Of a stretch of DNA of 64,000 nucleotides, positions 10,339 through 23,325 are shown piece by piece. The notes under the pieces were generated by a model, which was given only the letters and a program-made list of their open reading frames with translations, was not told the origin of the DNA and made no database searches. This stretch comes from Orychophragmus violaceus (Eukaryota; Streptophyta; Magnoliopsida; Brassicales; Brassicaceae): contig CM058235.1 in assembly GCA_030180135.1 (NCBI GenBank), forward strand, positions 95,519,506-95,583,505. The letters run 5' to 3'. The position numbers and the translations under genes were made by a program. Positions within the stretch are counted from its first letter, which is position 1; the number at the start of each line of letters is the position of its first letter.

Positions 10339-11547
10339 TGATATATCATGGTTTTTACCGGTTTTATGCCATGATATAGTTGTGTTTTTAGTGTCTTTTG
10401 TGTTCTTTTAGAGTCTTTTACAGGTATAATCAGGTTTGGAGCTAAATTGGAGATAATGGAGCATTTTGGAGATTTTTGGAGTGTTTGGCCGAGAGATAGA
10501 GTTCACTGTCCGAAACAGAGTACTGCATCGATCGTTGCACACCAGCGACGATCGTTGCACCAGCGAGATGGGCCCAAAACTCGGCGGTTTATGAAGAGTC
10601 AAGATATTGCACTCTGATCCAGAAGTTCCTGATATTTACAAAGAAGCCCCTGGCCGAGATTAGACCTATATTATTGAGTTTTTGGTGTTTTAATTAGATA
10701 CGCTTTTACATACGCTTTGATAATTAAGAGCGGAGGATTTTTAGAGCTTTTGGGGCTGATCTGAACCTGTTACATCATCTGTATTTGGAGAAGATTTCGA
10801 ACCCCTTTAATCTTTTATCTTTTATGCAATCTATTATTTCTATGATTATGTTTTCATCAATCATGTCTGAGTAGATTCCTTGTTAGGTTTAGGGTTTCTC
10901 ACATAGGATTTCATGACCTGCTAGACTTGTTCAATTTCAGTTAAGGATTCAAACTATATATGTTCTTCAATTTAATTGTGCTTAAAGCTAGTTCTAACCT
11001 GATCAATTAGAATCTAGATCTTAGGTTGCTAAATACGTCACGGAAGTGGGGTTTAGGAATCTGAACTAATTAAATTGGGCAATTAAACTTTGCGCAAACA
11101 GAAGTTTGGTTTAGGATAATTGTGAACATATCAAACTTGGAATTAAAGCTGGTTTAATCTGTTAGTTCTCGCAAACGAAAGTTTGGTTTGCTGCACTTAG
11201 ACTTAGAGAATTATCGCAAAGGAATTTGGTTAATTCTATATCTGTGTTTTGAGTTCTAGAACTGTGCTTAATTAGATCCTTGCTGAATGAACTGTCTGCT
11301 TGTCTGATTTCCTGAGAACGCCCTAGACCTAGCGCTCTTAATAACTTGCTTTCACAACCAACAATCTTTGCTATCTGCTTACTTTCTTGCATTGCTTTTA
11401 ATTCAATTACATTGCTTTCTTCCTAGTTAAATTCCTGTTCTTGAGCGATTAAACACCGGAGTCTCTGTGGATTTCGATACCCTATATACTACATTGATAT
11501 TGCTGTGCACTTGCAGTTTAGTATAGGGATTAATTCTTGACCTATCA
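10339..11547 (+). repeat. 3' LTR of Athila-like element (different subfamily from its 5' LTR)
   Basis: 1,209 bp, bounded by tg...ca. It carries gtcacggaagtggggt near 11037 and aagtttggtttaggataatt near 11103. Both blocks are also present, in reverse, in the LTRs of the element at 47566-52546 but absent from the 5' LTR at 6872. It is therefore closer to another element's LTRs than to its own partner. Confidence 0.85.
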
Positions 11548-11879
11548 GTAGTTTTTCCCCAGGGATTCCACACCTTATGTCCATTTGGGTGGTTTTTGGT
11601 TTTAGGATCCTTCCCGTCGGTGCATCCGGTCTGGATAATCCATCCCGTCAGCCAGTATGGCCGAGATAGTCCTTCCCGTCAGTTCGTTTCCATCCCGTCA
11701 GTCATTCTGGCCGCGAGCATGCTAGTCCTTTGTTGTTTTGGCTGAGGGATTCCACACCTTACGTCATTTAGGGTGGTTTTTGGCCTAAGGATCCTTCCCG
11801 GCGGTTCATCCGGTCATGATAATCCATCCTCTCAGTCAATATGGCCGAGATATTCCTTCCTGTCAGTCCATTAGGGGGG

Positions 11880-14800
11880 TTTTGGCCTTAGGATCCTTCC
11901 CCCGGTGGATAGGATCAGTTTATCCTATCCCGTCATTGCTTTTTCCACCAATTTATGCACCAGACCTCTTTGTTATCCATTTGATAGGTTTGGGTCTGAT
12001 AGTTTCAAAAAAACTCGAGTCAATTTTTTTTCGGGTCATGGAACCTTGGTTCTCGGTAGGCTATAACCTTCCCACGGTGCATAGACGGGTTTTTCGGGTC
12101 ATTTGTTTTCCACCAATTTCTTCACCAGACCTCTTTTATATCCCATTTTAAGGGTTTTGGTCGTGATAGTTTCAAAAAAACTCGATCCAATTTTACCCGG
12201 GTCATGGAAACTTGCATTTTGGCCTTAGAATCCTTCCTGTCATTTCGTTTACATCCCGTCAGTGATTCTGTCCGCAAGAATGCTAGTCCTTTGTTGTTTT
12301 GGCTGAGGGATTCCACACCTTACGTCATTTAGGGTGGTTTTTGGCCTTGGGATCCTTCTCGGCGGTTTATCCGGTCATGAAAATCCATCCCATCAGTCAA
12401 TATGGCCGAGATATTCCTTCCCGTCAGTCCATTAGGGGGTTTTGGCCTTAGGATCCTTCCCCTGGTGGATAGGATCAGTTTATCCTATCCCGTCATTGTT
12501 TTTTCCACCAATTTCTTCATCAGACCTCTTTGTTATCCATTTGAGAGGTTTGGGTCTTGATAGTTTCAAAAAAACTCGAGTCAATTTTTCCGGGTCATGG
12601 AACCTTGGTTCTCGGTAGGCTATAACCTTCCCACGGTGTATAGACGGGTTTTTCGGGTCATTTGTTTTCCACCAATTTCTTCACCAGACCTCTTTTATAT
12701 CCCATTTTATGGGTTTTGGTCGTGATAGTTTCAAAAAAACTCGATCCAATTCTTCTCGGGTCATGGAAACTTGCATTTTGGCCTTAGAATCCTTCCCTTC
12801 ATTTCGTTTCCATCCCGTCAGTCATTCTGTCCGCAAGAATGCTAGTCCTTTGTTGTTTTGACCGAGGGATTCCACACCTTACGTCATTTAGGGTGGTTTT
12901 TGGCCTAAGGATCCTTCCCGGCGGTTCATCCGGTCATGATAATCCATCCTCTCAGTCAGTATGGCCGAGATATTCCTTCATGTCAGTCCATTAGGGGGGT
13001 TTTGGCGTTAGGATCCTTCCCCCGGTGGATAGGATTAGTTTATCCTATCCCGTCATTGTTTTTTCCACCAATTTCTTCACCAGACCTCTTTGTTATCCAT
13101 TTGAGAGGTTTGGGTCTTGATAGTTTCAAAAAAACTCGAGTCAATTTTTTCGGGTCATGGAACCTTTGTTCTCGGTAGGCTATAACCTTCCCACGGTGTA
13201 TAGACGGGTTTTTTGGGTCATTTGTTTTCCACCAATTTCTTCACCAGACCTCTTTTATATCCCATTTTAAGGGTTTTGGTCATGATAGTTTCAAAAAAAC
13301 TCGATCCAATTCTTCCTGGGTCATGGAAACTTGCATTTTGGCCTTTGAATCCTTCTCGGCGGTGCATCTGGTCAGGATAATCTATCACATCAGTCAGTAT
13401 GGCCGAGATAGTCCTTCCCGTCATTTCGTTTCCATCCCATCAGTCATTCTGTCCGCGAGAATGCTAGTCTTTTTTATTTTGGCCGAGGGATTCCACACCT
13501 TACGTCATTAGGGTGGGTTTTGGTCTTAGGATCCTTCCCGTCGGTGCATCTGGTCAGGATAATCCATCACGTCAGTCAGTATGGCCGAGATAGTCCTTCC
13601 CGTCATTTTGTTTCCATCCCATCAGTCATTCTGTCCGCGAGAATGCTAGTCTTTTTTTATTTTGGCCGAGGGATTCCACACCTTACGTCATTAGGGTGGT
13701 TTTTGGTCTTCGGATCCTTCCCGTCGGTTCATCCGGTCAGGATAATCCATCCCCTCAATCAGTATGGCCGAGATAGTCCTTCCCGTCAGTTCATTTCCAT
13801 CCCGTTAGTCAGTATGGCCGAGATAGTCCTTCACGTCAGTTCGTTTCCATCCCGTCAGTCATTCTGGCCGCGAGAATGCTAGTCCTTTGTTGTTTTGGCC
13901 GAGGGATTCCACACCTTACGTCATTAGGGTGGTTTTTGGTATTCAGATCCTTCCCGTCGGTTCATCCGGTCAGGATAATCCATCCCGTCAGTCAGTATGG
14001 CCGAGATATTCCTTCCTGTCAGTCTATTAGGGGGGTTTTGGCCTTAGGATCCTTCCCCCGGTGGATAGGATCAGTTTATCCTTTCCCGTCATTGTTTTTT
14101 CCACCAATTTCTTCACCAGACCTCTTTGTTATCCATTTAAGAGGTTTGGGTCTTGATAATTTCAAAAAAACTCGTGTCAATTTTTTCGGGTCCTGGAATC
14201 TTGGTTCTCGGTAGGCTATAACCTTCCCACGGTGCATAGACGGGTTTTTCGGGTCATTTGTTTTCCGCCAATTTCTTCACCAGACCTGTTTTATATCCCA
14301 TTTTAAGGGTTTTGGTCATGATAGTTTCAAAAAAAACTCGAGTCAATTTTTTCGGGTCATGGAACCTTGGTTCTCGGTAGGCTATAACCTTCCCACGGTG
14401 TATAGACGGGTTTTTCGGGTAATTTGTTTTCCACCAATTTCTTCACCAGACCTCTTTTATATCCCATTTTAAGGGTTTTGGTCATGATAGTTTCAAAAAA
14501 ACTCGATCCAATTCTTCCTGGGTCATGGAAACTTGCATTTTGGTCTTAGGATCCTTCCCGGCGGTGCATCCGGTCAGGATAATACATCCCGTCAGTCATT
14601 ATGGCCGAGACAGTTTTTCCCGTCAGTTCGTTTCCATCCAGTCAGTGGTTCTGGCTGCGAGAACGCTAGTCCTTGGTAGTTTTGCCCCAGGGATTCCACA
14701 CCTTACGTCCATTTGGGTGGTTTTTGGTCTTCGGATCCTTCCCGTCGGTTCATCCGGTCAGGATAATCCATCCCATCAGTCAGTATGGCCGAGATAGTCC

Positions 14801-15107
14801 TTCCCGTCAGTTCGTTTTCATCCCGTTAGTCAGTATGGCCGAGATAGTCCTTCACGTCAGTTCGTTTCCATCCCGTTAGTAAGTATGGCCGAGATAGTCC
14901 TTCACGTCAGTTCGTTTCCATCCCGTCAGTCATTCTGGCCGCGAGAATGCTAGTCCTTTGTTGTTTTGGCCGAGGGATTCCACACCTTACGTCATTTAGG
15001 GTGGTTTTTTGGCCTTAGGATCCTTCCAGGCTGTTCATCCGGTCATGATAATCCAGCCCGTCAGTCAGTATGGCCGAGATATTCCTTCCCGTCAGTCCAT
15101 TAGGGGT
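11880..15107 (+). repeat. 3,228-bp higher-order satellite unit, copy 1
   Basis: Landmarks recur at a constant 3,228 bases: 12936 with 16164, 13323 with 16551, 14525 with 17753, 14673 with 17901. The unit contains several A and B modules in fixed order. Diagnostic variants of this copy are tattcagatcc near 13939, tatcctttcccgtc near 14078, and a mutated cctggaatcttgg near 14192. Boundaries are approximate. Confidence 0.85.
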
Positions 15108-18100
15108 TTTTGGCCTTAGGATCCTTCTCCCGGTGCATAGGATCAGTTTATCCTATCCCGTCATTGCTTTTTCCACCAATTTCTGCACCAGACCTCTTTG
15201 TTATCCATTTGATAGGTTTGGGTCTGATAGTTTCAAAAAAACTCGAGTCAATTTTTTTTCGGGTCATGGAACCTTGGTTCTCGGTAGGCTATAACCTTCC
15301 CACGGTGCATAGACGGGTTTTTCGGGTCATTTGTTTTCCACCAATTTCTTCACCAGACCTCTTTTATATCCCATTTTAAGGGTTTTGGTCGTGATAGTTT
15401 CAAAAAAACTCGATCCAATTTTACCCGGGTCATGGAAACTTGCATTTTGGCCTTAGAATCCTTCCCGTCATTTCGTTTACATCCCGTCAGTGATTCTGTC
15501 CGCAAGAATGCTAGTCCTTTGTTGTTTTGGCTGAGGGATTCCACACCTTACGTCATTTAGGGTGGTTTTTGGCCTTTGGATCCTTCTCGGCGGTTTATCC
15601 GGTCATGAAAATCCATCCCATCAGTCAGTATGGCCGAGATATTCCTTCCCGTCAGTCCATTAGGGGGTTTTGGCCTTAGGATCCTTCCCCTGGTGGATAG
15701 GATCAGTTTATCCTATCCCGTCATTGTTTTTTCCACCAATTTCTTCATCAGACCTCTTTGTTATCCATTTGAGAGGTTTGGGTCTTGATAGTTTCAAAAA
15801 AACTCGAGTCAATTTTTTCGGGTCATGAAACCTTGGTTCTCGGTAGGCTATAACCTTCCCACGGTGTATAGACGGGTTTTTCGGGTCATTTGTTTTCCAC
15901 CAATTTCTTCACCAGACCTCTTTTATATCCCATTTTATGGGTTTTGGTCGTGATAGTTTCAAAAAAACTCGATCCAATTCTTCCCGGGTCATGGAAACTT
16001 GCATTTTGGCCTTAGAATCCTTCCCTTCATTTCGTTTCCATCCCGTCAGTCATTCTGTCCGCAAGAATGCTAGTCCTTTGTTGTTTTGACCGAGGGATTC
16101 CACACCTTACGTCATTTAGGGTGGTTTTTGGCCTAAGGATCCTTCCCGGCGGTTCATCCGGTCATGATAATCCATCCTCTCAGTCAGTATGGCCGAGATA
16201 TTCCTTCATGTCAGTCCATTAGGGGGGTTTTGGCGTTAGGATCCTTCCCCCGGTGGATAGGATCAGTTTATCCTATCCCGTCATTGTTTTTTCCACCAAT
16301 TTCTTCACCAGACCTCTTTGTTATCCATTTGAGAGGTTTGGGTCTTGATAGTTTCAAAAAAACTCGAGTCAATTTTTTCGGGTCATGGAACCTTTGTTCT
16401 CGGTAGGCTATAACCTTCCCACGGTGTATAGACGGGTTTTTCGGGTCATTTGTTTTCCACCAATTTCTTCACCAGACCTCTTTTATATCCCATTTTAAGG
16501 GTTTTGGTCATGATAGTTTCAAAAAAACTCGTTCCAATTCTTCATGGGTCATGGAAACTTGCATTTTGGCCTTTGAATCCTTCTCGGCGGTGCATCTGGT
16601 CAGGATAATCTATCACATCAGTCAGTATGGCCGAGATAGTCCTTCCCGTCATTTCGTTTCCATCCCATCAGTCATTCTGTCCGCGAGAATGCTAGTCTTT
16701 TTTTATTTTGGCCGAGGGATTCCACACCTTACGTCATTAGGGTGGGTTTTGGTCTTAGGATCCTTCCCGTCGGTGCATCTGGTCAGGATAATCCATCACG
16801 TCAGTCAGTATGGCCGAGATAGTCCTTCCCGTCATTTCGTTTCCATCCCATCAGTCATTCTGTCCGCGAGAATGCTAGTCTTTTTTTATTTTGGCCGAGG
16901 GATTCCACACCTTAAGTCATTAGGGTGGTTTTTGGTCTTCGGATCCTTCCTGTCGGTTCATCCGGTCAGGATAATCCATCCCCTCAGTCAGTATGGCCGA
17001 GATAGTCCTTCCCGTCAGTTCGTTTCCATCCTGTTAGTCAGTATGGCCGAGATAGTCCTTCACGTCAGTTCGTTTCCATCCCGTCAGTCATTCTGGCCGC
17101 GAGAATGCTAGTCCTTTGTTGTTTTGGCCGAGGGATTCCACACCTTACGTCATTAGGGTGGTTTTTGGTCTTCGGATCCTTCCCGTCGGTTCATCCGGTC
17201 AGGATAATCCATCCCGTCAGTCAGTATGGCCGAGATATTCCTTCATGTCAGTCTATTAGGGGGGTTTTGGCCTTAGGATCCTTCCCCCGGTGGATAGGAT
17301 CAGTTTATCCTATCCCGTCATTGTTTTTTCCACCAATTTCTTCACCAGACCTCTTTGTTATCCATTTAAGAGGTTTGGGTCTTGATAGTTTCAAAAAAAC
17401 TCGTGTCAATTTTTTCGGGTCATGGAACCTTGGTTCTCGGTAGGCTATAACCTTCCCACGGTGCATAGACGGGTTTTTCGGGTCATTTGTTTTCCGCCAA
17501 TTTCTTCACCAGACCTGTTTTATATCCCATTTTAAGGGTTTTGGTCATGATAGTTTCAAAAAAACTCGAGTCAATTTTTTCGGGTCATGGAACCTTGGTT
17601 CTCGGTAGGCTATAACCTTCCCACGGTGTATAGACGGGTTTTTCGGGTAATTTGTTTTCCACCAATTTCTTCACCAGACCTCTTTTATATCCCATTTTAA
17701 GGGTTTTGGTCATGATAGTTTCAAAAAAACTCGATCCAATTCTTCCTGGGTCATGGAAACTTGCATTTTGGTCTTAGGATCCTTCCCGGCGGTGCATCCG
17801 GTCAGGATAATACATCCCGTCAGTCATTATGGCCGAGACAGTTTTTCCCGTCAGTTCGTTTCCATCCAGTCAGTGGTTCTGGCTGCGAGAACGCTAGTCC
17901 TTGGTAGTTTTGCCCCAGGGATTCCACACCTTACGTCCATTTGGGTGGTTTTTGGTCTTCGGATCCTTCCCGTCGGTTCATCCGGTCAGGATAATCCATC
18001 CCATCAGTCAGTATGGCCGAGATAGTCCTTCCCGTCAGTTCGTTTTCATCCCGTTAGTCAGTATGGCCGAGATAGTCCTTCACGTCAGTTCGTTTCCATC

Positions 18101-18335
18101 CCGTTAGTAAGTATGGCCGAGATAGTCCTTCACGTCAGTTCGTTTCCATCCCGTCAGTCATTCTGGCCGCGAGAATGCTAGTCCTTTGTTGTTTTGGCCG
18201 AGGGATTCCACACCTTACGTCATTTAGGGTGGTTTTTTGGCCTTAGGATCCTTCCAGGCTGTTCATCCGGTCATGATAATCCAGCCCGTCAGTCAGTATG
18301 GCCGAGATATTCCTTCCCGTCAGTCCATTAGGGGT
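15108..18335 (+). repeat. 3,228-bp higher-order satellite unit, copy 2
   Basis: Direct tandem copy of 11880-15107 with the same module order and very few differences. Further partial copies are 33091-35495 (offset 17,160 bp) and, upstream of the copia insertion, about 24800-25958. Confidence 0.85.
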
Positions 18336-19471
18336 TTTTGGCCTTAGGATCCTTCTCCCGGTGCATAGGATCAGTTTATCCTATCCCGTCATTGCTTTTT
18401 CCACCAATTTCTGCACCAGACCTCTTTGTTATCCATTTGATAGGTTTGGGACTGATAGTTTCAAAAAAACTCGAGTCAATTTTTTTCGGGTCATGGAACC
18501 TTGGTTCTCGGTAGGCTCTAACCTTCCCACGGTGTATAGACGGGTTTTTCGGGTCATTTGTTTTCCACCAATTTCTTTACCAGACCTCTTTTATATCCCA
18601 TTTTAAGGGTTTTGGTCATGATAGTTTCAAAAAAAACTCGATCCAATTCTTCCTGGGTCATGGAAACTTGCATTTTGGCCTTAGAATCCATCTCGGCGGT
18701 GCAACTGGTCAGGATAATCCATCACGTCAGTCAATATGGCCGAGATAGTCCTTCCTGTCATTTCGTTTCCATCCCATCAGTCATTCTGTCCGCGAGAATG
18801 CTAGTCTTTTTTTTATTTTGGTCGAGGGATTCCACACCTTACGTCATTAGGGTGGGTTTTGGACTTAGGATCCTTCCCGGCGGTGCATCCGGTCAGGATA
18901 ATCCATCCCGTCAGTCATTATGGCCGAGACAGTTTTTCCCGTCAGCTCGTTTCCATCCAGTTAGTGGTTCTGGCTGCGAGAACGCTAGTCCTTGGTAGTT
19001 TTGCCCCAGGGATTCCACACCTTACGTCATTAGGGTGGGTTTTGGCCTTAGAATCCTTCTCGGCGGTGCAACTGGTCCGGATAATCCATCCCGTCAATCA
19101 GTATGGCCGAGATAGTCCTTCCCGTCATTTCGTTTCCATCCCGTCAGTCAGTATGGCCGAGATAGTCCTTCCCGTCAGTTCGTTTCCATCACGTCAGTCA
19201 GTGTGGCCGAGATAGTCCTTCCCGTCATTTCGTGTCCATCCCGTCAGTCATTCTGTCCGCGAGAATACTAGTCTTTTTTTATTTTGGCCGAGGGATTCCA
19301 CACCTTACGTCATTAGGGTGGTTTTGGCCTTAGGATCCTTCCCGGCGGTTCATCCGCTCATGATAATCCAGCCCGTCAGTCAGTATGGCCGAGATAGTCC
19401 TTCACGTCAGTTCGTTTCCATCCCGTCAGTCATTCTGTCCGCGAGAATGCTAGTCCTTTGTTTTTTTGGCC

Positions 19472-22400
19472 GCCGGATGCACCGCCGGGAAGGATCCTAA
19501 GTCCAAAAACCACCCAAAATGACGTAAGGTGTGGAATCCCTCGGGCAAAACAAAAAAGACTAGCATTCTCGCGGCCAGAATGACTGACGGGATGGAAACG
19601 AACTGACGTGATGGACTATCTCGGCCATACTGACTAACGGGATGGAAACGAACTGACGGCAAGGACTATCTCGGCCATACTGATTGACGGGCTGGATTAT
19701 CATGACCGGATGAACCGCCGGGAATGATCCTAAGGCCAAAATACCCAGGAAGAATTGGATCGAGTTTTTTTGAAACTATCACGATCAAAACCCTTAAAAT
19801 GGGATATAAAAGAGGTCTGGTAAAGAAATTGGTGGAAAACAAATGACCCGAAAAACCCGTCTATACACCGTGGGAAGGTTAGAGCCTACCGAGAACCAAG
19901 GTTCCATGACCCGAAAAAAATTGACTCGAGTTTTTTTGAAACTATCAGACCCAAACCTATCAAATGGATAACAAAGAGGTCTGGTGCAGAAATTGGTGGA
20001 AAAAGCAATGACGGGATAGGATAAACTGATCCTATGCACCGGGAGAAGGATCCTAAGGCCAAAAACCCCTAATGGACTGACGGTAAGGAATATCTCGGCC
20101 ATACTGACTGACGGGCTGGATTATCATGACCGGATGAACAGCCTGGAAGGATCCTAAGGCCAAAAAACCACCCTAAATGACGTAAGGTGTCGAATCCCTC
20201 GGCCAAAACAACAAAGGACTAGCATTCTCGCGGCCAGAATGACTGACGGGATGGAAACAAACTGACGTGAAGGACTATCTCGGCCATACTTACTAACGGG
20301 ATGGAAACGAACTGACGTGAAGGACTATCTCGGCCATACTGACTAACGGGATGAAAACGAACTGACGGGAAGGACTATCTCGGCCATACTGACTGATGGG
20401 ATGGATTATCCTGACCGGATGAACCGACGGGAAGGATCCGAAGACCAAAAACCACCCAAATGGACGTAAGGTGTGGAATCCCTGGGGCAAAACTACCAAG
20501 GACTAGCGTTCTCGCAGCCAGAACCACTGACTGGATGGAAACGAACTGACGGGAAAAACTGTCTCGGCCATAATGACTGACGGGATGTATTATCCTGACC
20601 GGATGCACCGCCGGGAAGGATCCTAAGACCAAAATGCAAGTTTCCATGACCCAGGAAGAATTGGATCGAGTTTTTTTGAAACTATCATGACCAAAACCCT
20701 TAAAATGGGATATAAAAGAGGTCTGGTGAAGAAATTGGTGGAAAACAAATTACCCGAAAAACCCGTCTATACACCGTGGGAAGGTTATAGCCTACCGAGA
20801 ACCAAGGTTCCATGACCCGAAAAAATTGACTCGAGTTTTTTTTGAAACTATCATGACCAAAACCCTTAAAATGGGATATAAAACAGGTCTGGTGAAGAAA
20901 TTGGCGGAAAACAAATGACCCGAAAAACCCGTCTATGCACCGTGGGAAGGTTATAGCCTACTGAGAACCAAGATTCCATGACCCGAAAAAATTGACACGA
21001 GTTTTTTTGAAACTATCAAGACCCAAACCTCTTAAATGGATAACAAAGAGGTCTGGTGAAGAAATTGGTGGAAAAAACAATGACGGGAAAGGATAAACTG
21101 ATCCTATCCACCGGGGGAAGGATCCTAAGGCCAAAACCCCCCTAATAGACTGACAGGAAGGAATATCTTGGCCATACTGACTGACGGGATGGATTATCCT
21201 GACCGGATGAACCGACGGGAAGGATCTGAATACCAAAAACCACCCTAATGACGTAAGGTGTGGAATCCCTCGGCCAAAACAACAAAGGACTAGCATTCTC
21301 GCGGCCAGAATGACTGACGGGATGGAAACGAACTGACGTGAAGGAATATCTCGGCCATACTGACTAACGGGATGGAAATGAACTGACGGGAAGGACTATC
21401 TCGGCCATACTGATTGAGGGGATGGATTATCCTGACCGGATGCACCGACGGGAAGGATCCTAAGACCAAAATGCAAGTTTCCATGACCCAGGAAGAATTG
21501 GATCGAGTTTTTTTTGAAACTATCATGACCAAAACCCTTAAAATGGGATATAAAAGAGGTCTGGTGAAGAAATTGGTGGAAAACAAATGACCCGAAAAAC
21601 CCGTCTATACACCGTGGGAAGGTTATAGCCTACCGAGAACCAAGGTTCCATGACCCGAAAAAATTGACTCGAGTTTTTTTGAAACTATCAAGACCCAAAC
21701 CTCTCAAATGGATAACAAAGAGGTCTGGTGAAGAAATTGGTGGAAAAAACAATGACGGGATAGGATAAACTGATCCTATCCACCGGGAGAAGGATCCTAA
21801 GGCCAAAACCCCCCTAATGGACTGAGAGGAAGGAATATCTCGGCCATACTGACTGAGAGGATGGATTATCATGACCGGATAAACCGCCGGGAAGGATCCT
21901 TAGGCCAAAAACCACCCTAAATGACGTAAGGTGTGGAACCCCTCAGCCAAAACAACAAAGGACTAGCATGCTCGCGGCCAGAATGACTGACGGGATGGAA
22001 ACGAACTGACGGGAAGGACTATCTCGGCCATATTGACTGACGTGATGGATTATCCTGACCAGATGCACCGCCGAGAAGGATTCGAAGGCCAAAATGCAAG
22101 TTTCCATGACCCAGGAAGAATTGGATCGAGTTTTTTTGAAACTATCATGACTAAAACCCTTAAAATGGGATACAAAAGAGGTCTGGTGAAGAAATTGGTG
22201 GAAAACAAATGACCCGAAAAACCTGTTTATACACCGTGGGAAGGTTATAGCCTACCGAGAACCAAGGTTCCATGACCCGAAAAAATTGACTCGAGTTTTT
22301 TTGAAACTATCAAGACCCAAACCTCTCAAATGGATAACAAAGAGGTCTGGTGAAGAAATTGGTGGAAAAAACAATGACGGGATAGGATAAACTGATCCTA

Positions 22401-23325
22401 TCCACCGAGAGAAGGATCCTAAGGCCAAAACCCCCCTAATGGACTGACAGGAAGGAATATCTCGGCCATACTGACTGAGAGGATGGATTATCATGATCGG
22501 ATGAACCGCCGGGAAGGATCCTTAGGCCAAAAACCACCCTAAATGACGTAAGGTGTGGAATCCCTCAGCCAAAACAACAAAGGACTAGCATGCTCGCGGC
22601 CAAAATGACTGACGGGATGGAAACGAACTGACGGGAAGGACTATCTCGGCCATACTGACGGGATGGATTATCCTGACCGGATGCACCGACGGGAAGGATC
22701 CTAAGACCAAAAACCACCCAAATGGACGTAAGGTGTGGAATCCCTGGGGCAAAACTACCAAGGACTAGCGTTCTCGCAGCCAGAACCACTAACTGGATGG
22801 AAACGAACTGACACGAAAAACTGTCTCGGCCATAATGACTGACGGGATGGATTATCCTGACCGGATGCACCGCCGGGAAGGATCCTAAGTCCAAAAACCA
22901 CCCAAAATGACGTAAGGTGTGGAATCCCTCGGCCAAAACAAAAAAGACTAGTATTCTCGCGGACAGAATGACTGACGGGATAGAAACGAAATGACGGGAA
23001 GGACTATCTCGGCCATACTGACTGACGTGATGGATTATCCTGACCATATGCACCGCCGGGAAGGATTCTAAGGCCAAAATGCAAGTTTCCATGACCCAGG
23101 AAGAATTGGATCGAGATTTTTTGAAACTATCACGACCAAAACCCTTAAAATGGGATATAAAAGAGGTCTGGTGAAGAAATTGATGGAAAACAAATGACCC
23201 GAAAAACCCGTCTATACACCGTGGGAAGGTTATAGCCTATCGAGAACCAAGGTTCCATGACCCGAAAAAATTGACTCGAGTTTTTTTGAAACTATCAGAC
23301 CCAAACCTATCAAATGGATAACAAA
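19472..23325 (-). repeat. Complex satellite block 4, minus polarity
   Basis: Reverse-complement modules. The segment 19742-21475 is an inverted copy of part of the 3,228-bp unit; the block continues with further B and A modules. It ends at a joint near 23325, where minus-strand ggataacaaaga meets plus-strand tagtccttcccgtc. Confidence 0.9.
19742..21475 (-). repeat. Inverted copy of the 3,228-bp unit (about 1.7 kb arm)
   Basis: Positions pair with 16928-18658 as x and about 38400-x, and with copy 1 at 13700-15430. It shares copy 1's private variants: tctgaatacc (21227) for tattcagatcc, ggaaaggata (21085) for tcctttcccgtc, and gacaggaagg rather than the copy 2 form. It was therefore probably copied from copy 1 or its ancestor, not from adjacent copy 2. 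Confidence 0.8.

Larger units (their letters stand above)
6872..11547 (+). mobile_element. Athila-like Ty3/gypsy retrotransposon, gag-only, chimeric
   Basis: The 5' LTR is 6872-8064 and the 3' LTR is 10339-11547. Both start tgatatatcatgg and end cctatca. Between them lie a tRNA-Asp primer site, a truncated gag reading frame, a long noncoding 3' region and a polypurine tract. No protease, reverse transcriptase, integrase or env-like sequence is visible, so it could not move without help. The five bases flanking it differ (gaggt at 6867-6871, gtagt at 11548-11552), so there is no target duplication. The satellite also has opposite polarity on the two sides. The two LTRs are clearly diverged. 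It is best read as a recombinant between two insertions of related non-autonomous elements. Lineage assignment to Athila rests on primer site, gag similarity and 3' noncoding layout. Confidence 0.85.
11548..19471 (+). repeat. Complex satellite block 3, plus polarity
   Basis: The longest uninterrupted plus-strand block. It starts at the 3' LTR end inside the module A variant ccttggtagttttgcccc and ends at a sharp inversion joint near 19471, where plus-strand tttttttggccg meets minus-strand ccggatgcaccgccggg. It contains the 3,228-bp higher-order tandem repeat (11880-18335) and an array of module A variants at 18850-19460. The open frames are repeat artefacts. Confidence 0.9.

Noticed and set aside
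16551..17111. Long open frames throughout the satellite (60-220 residues)
   Set aside because: Products are the same short peptide strings permuted, found on both strands and in several frames, with no known domain. They are side effects of tandem repetition, not genes.
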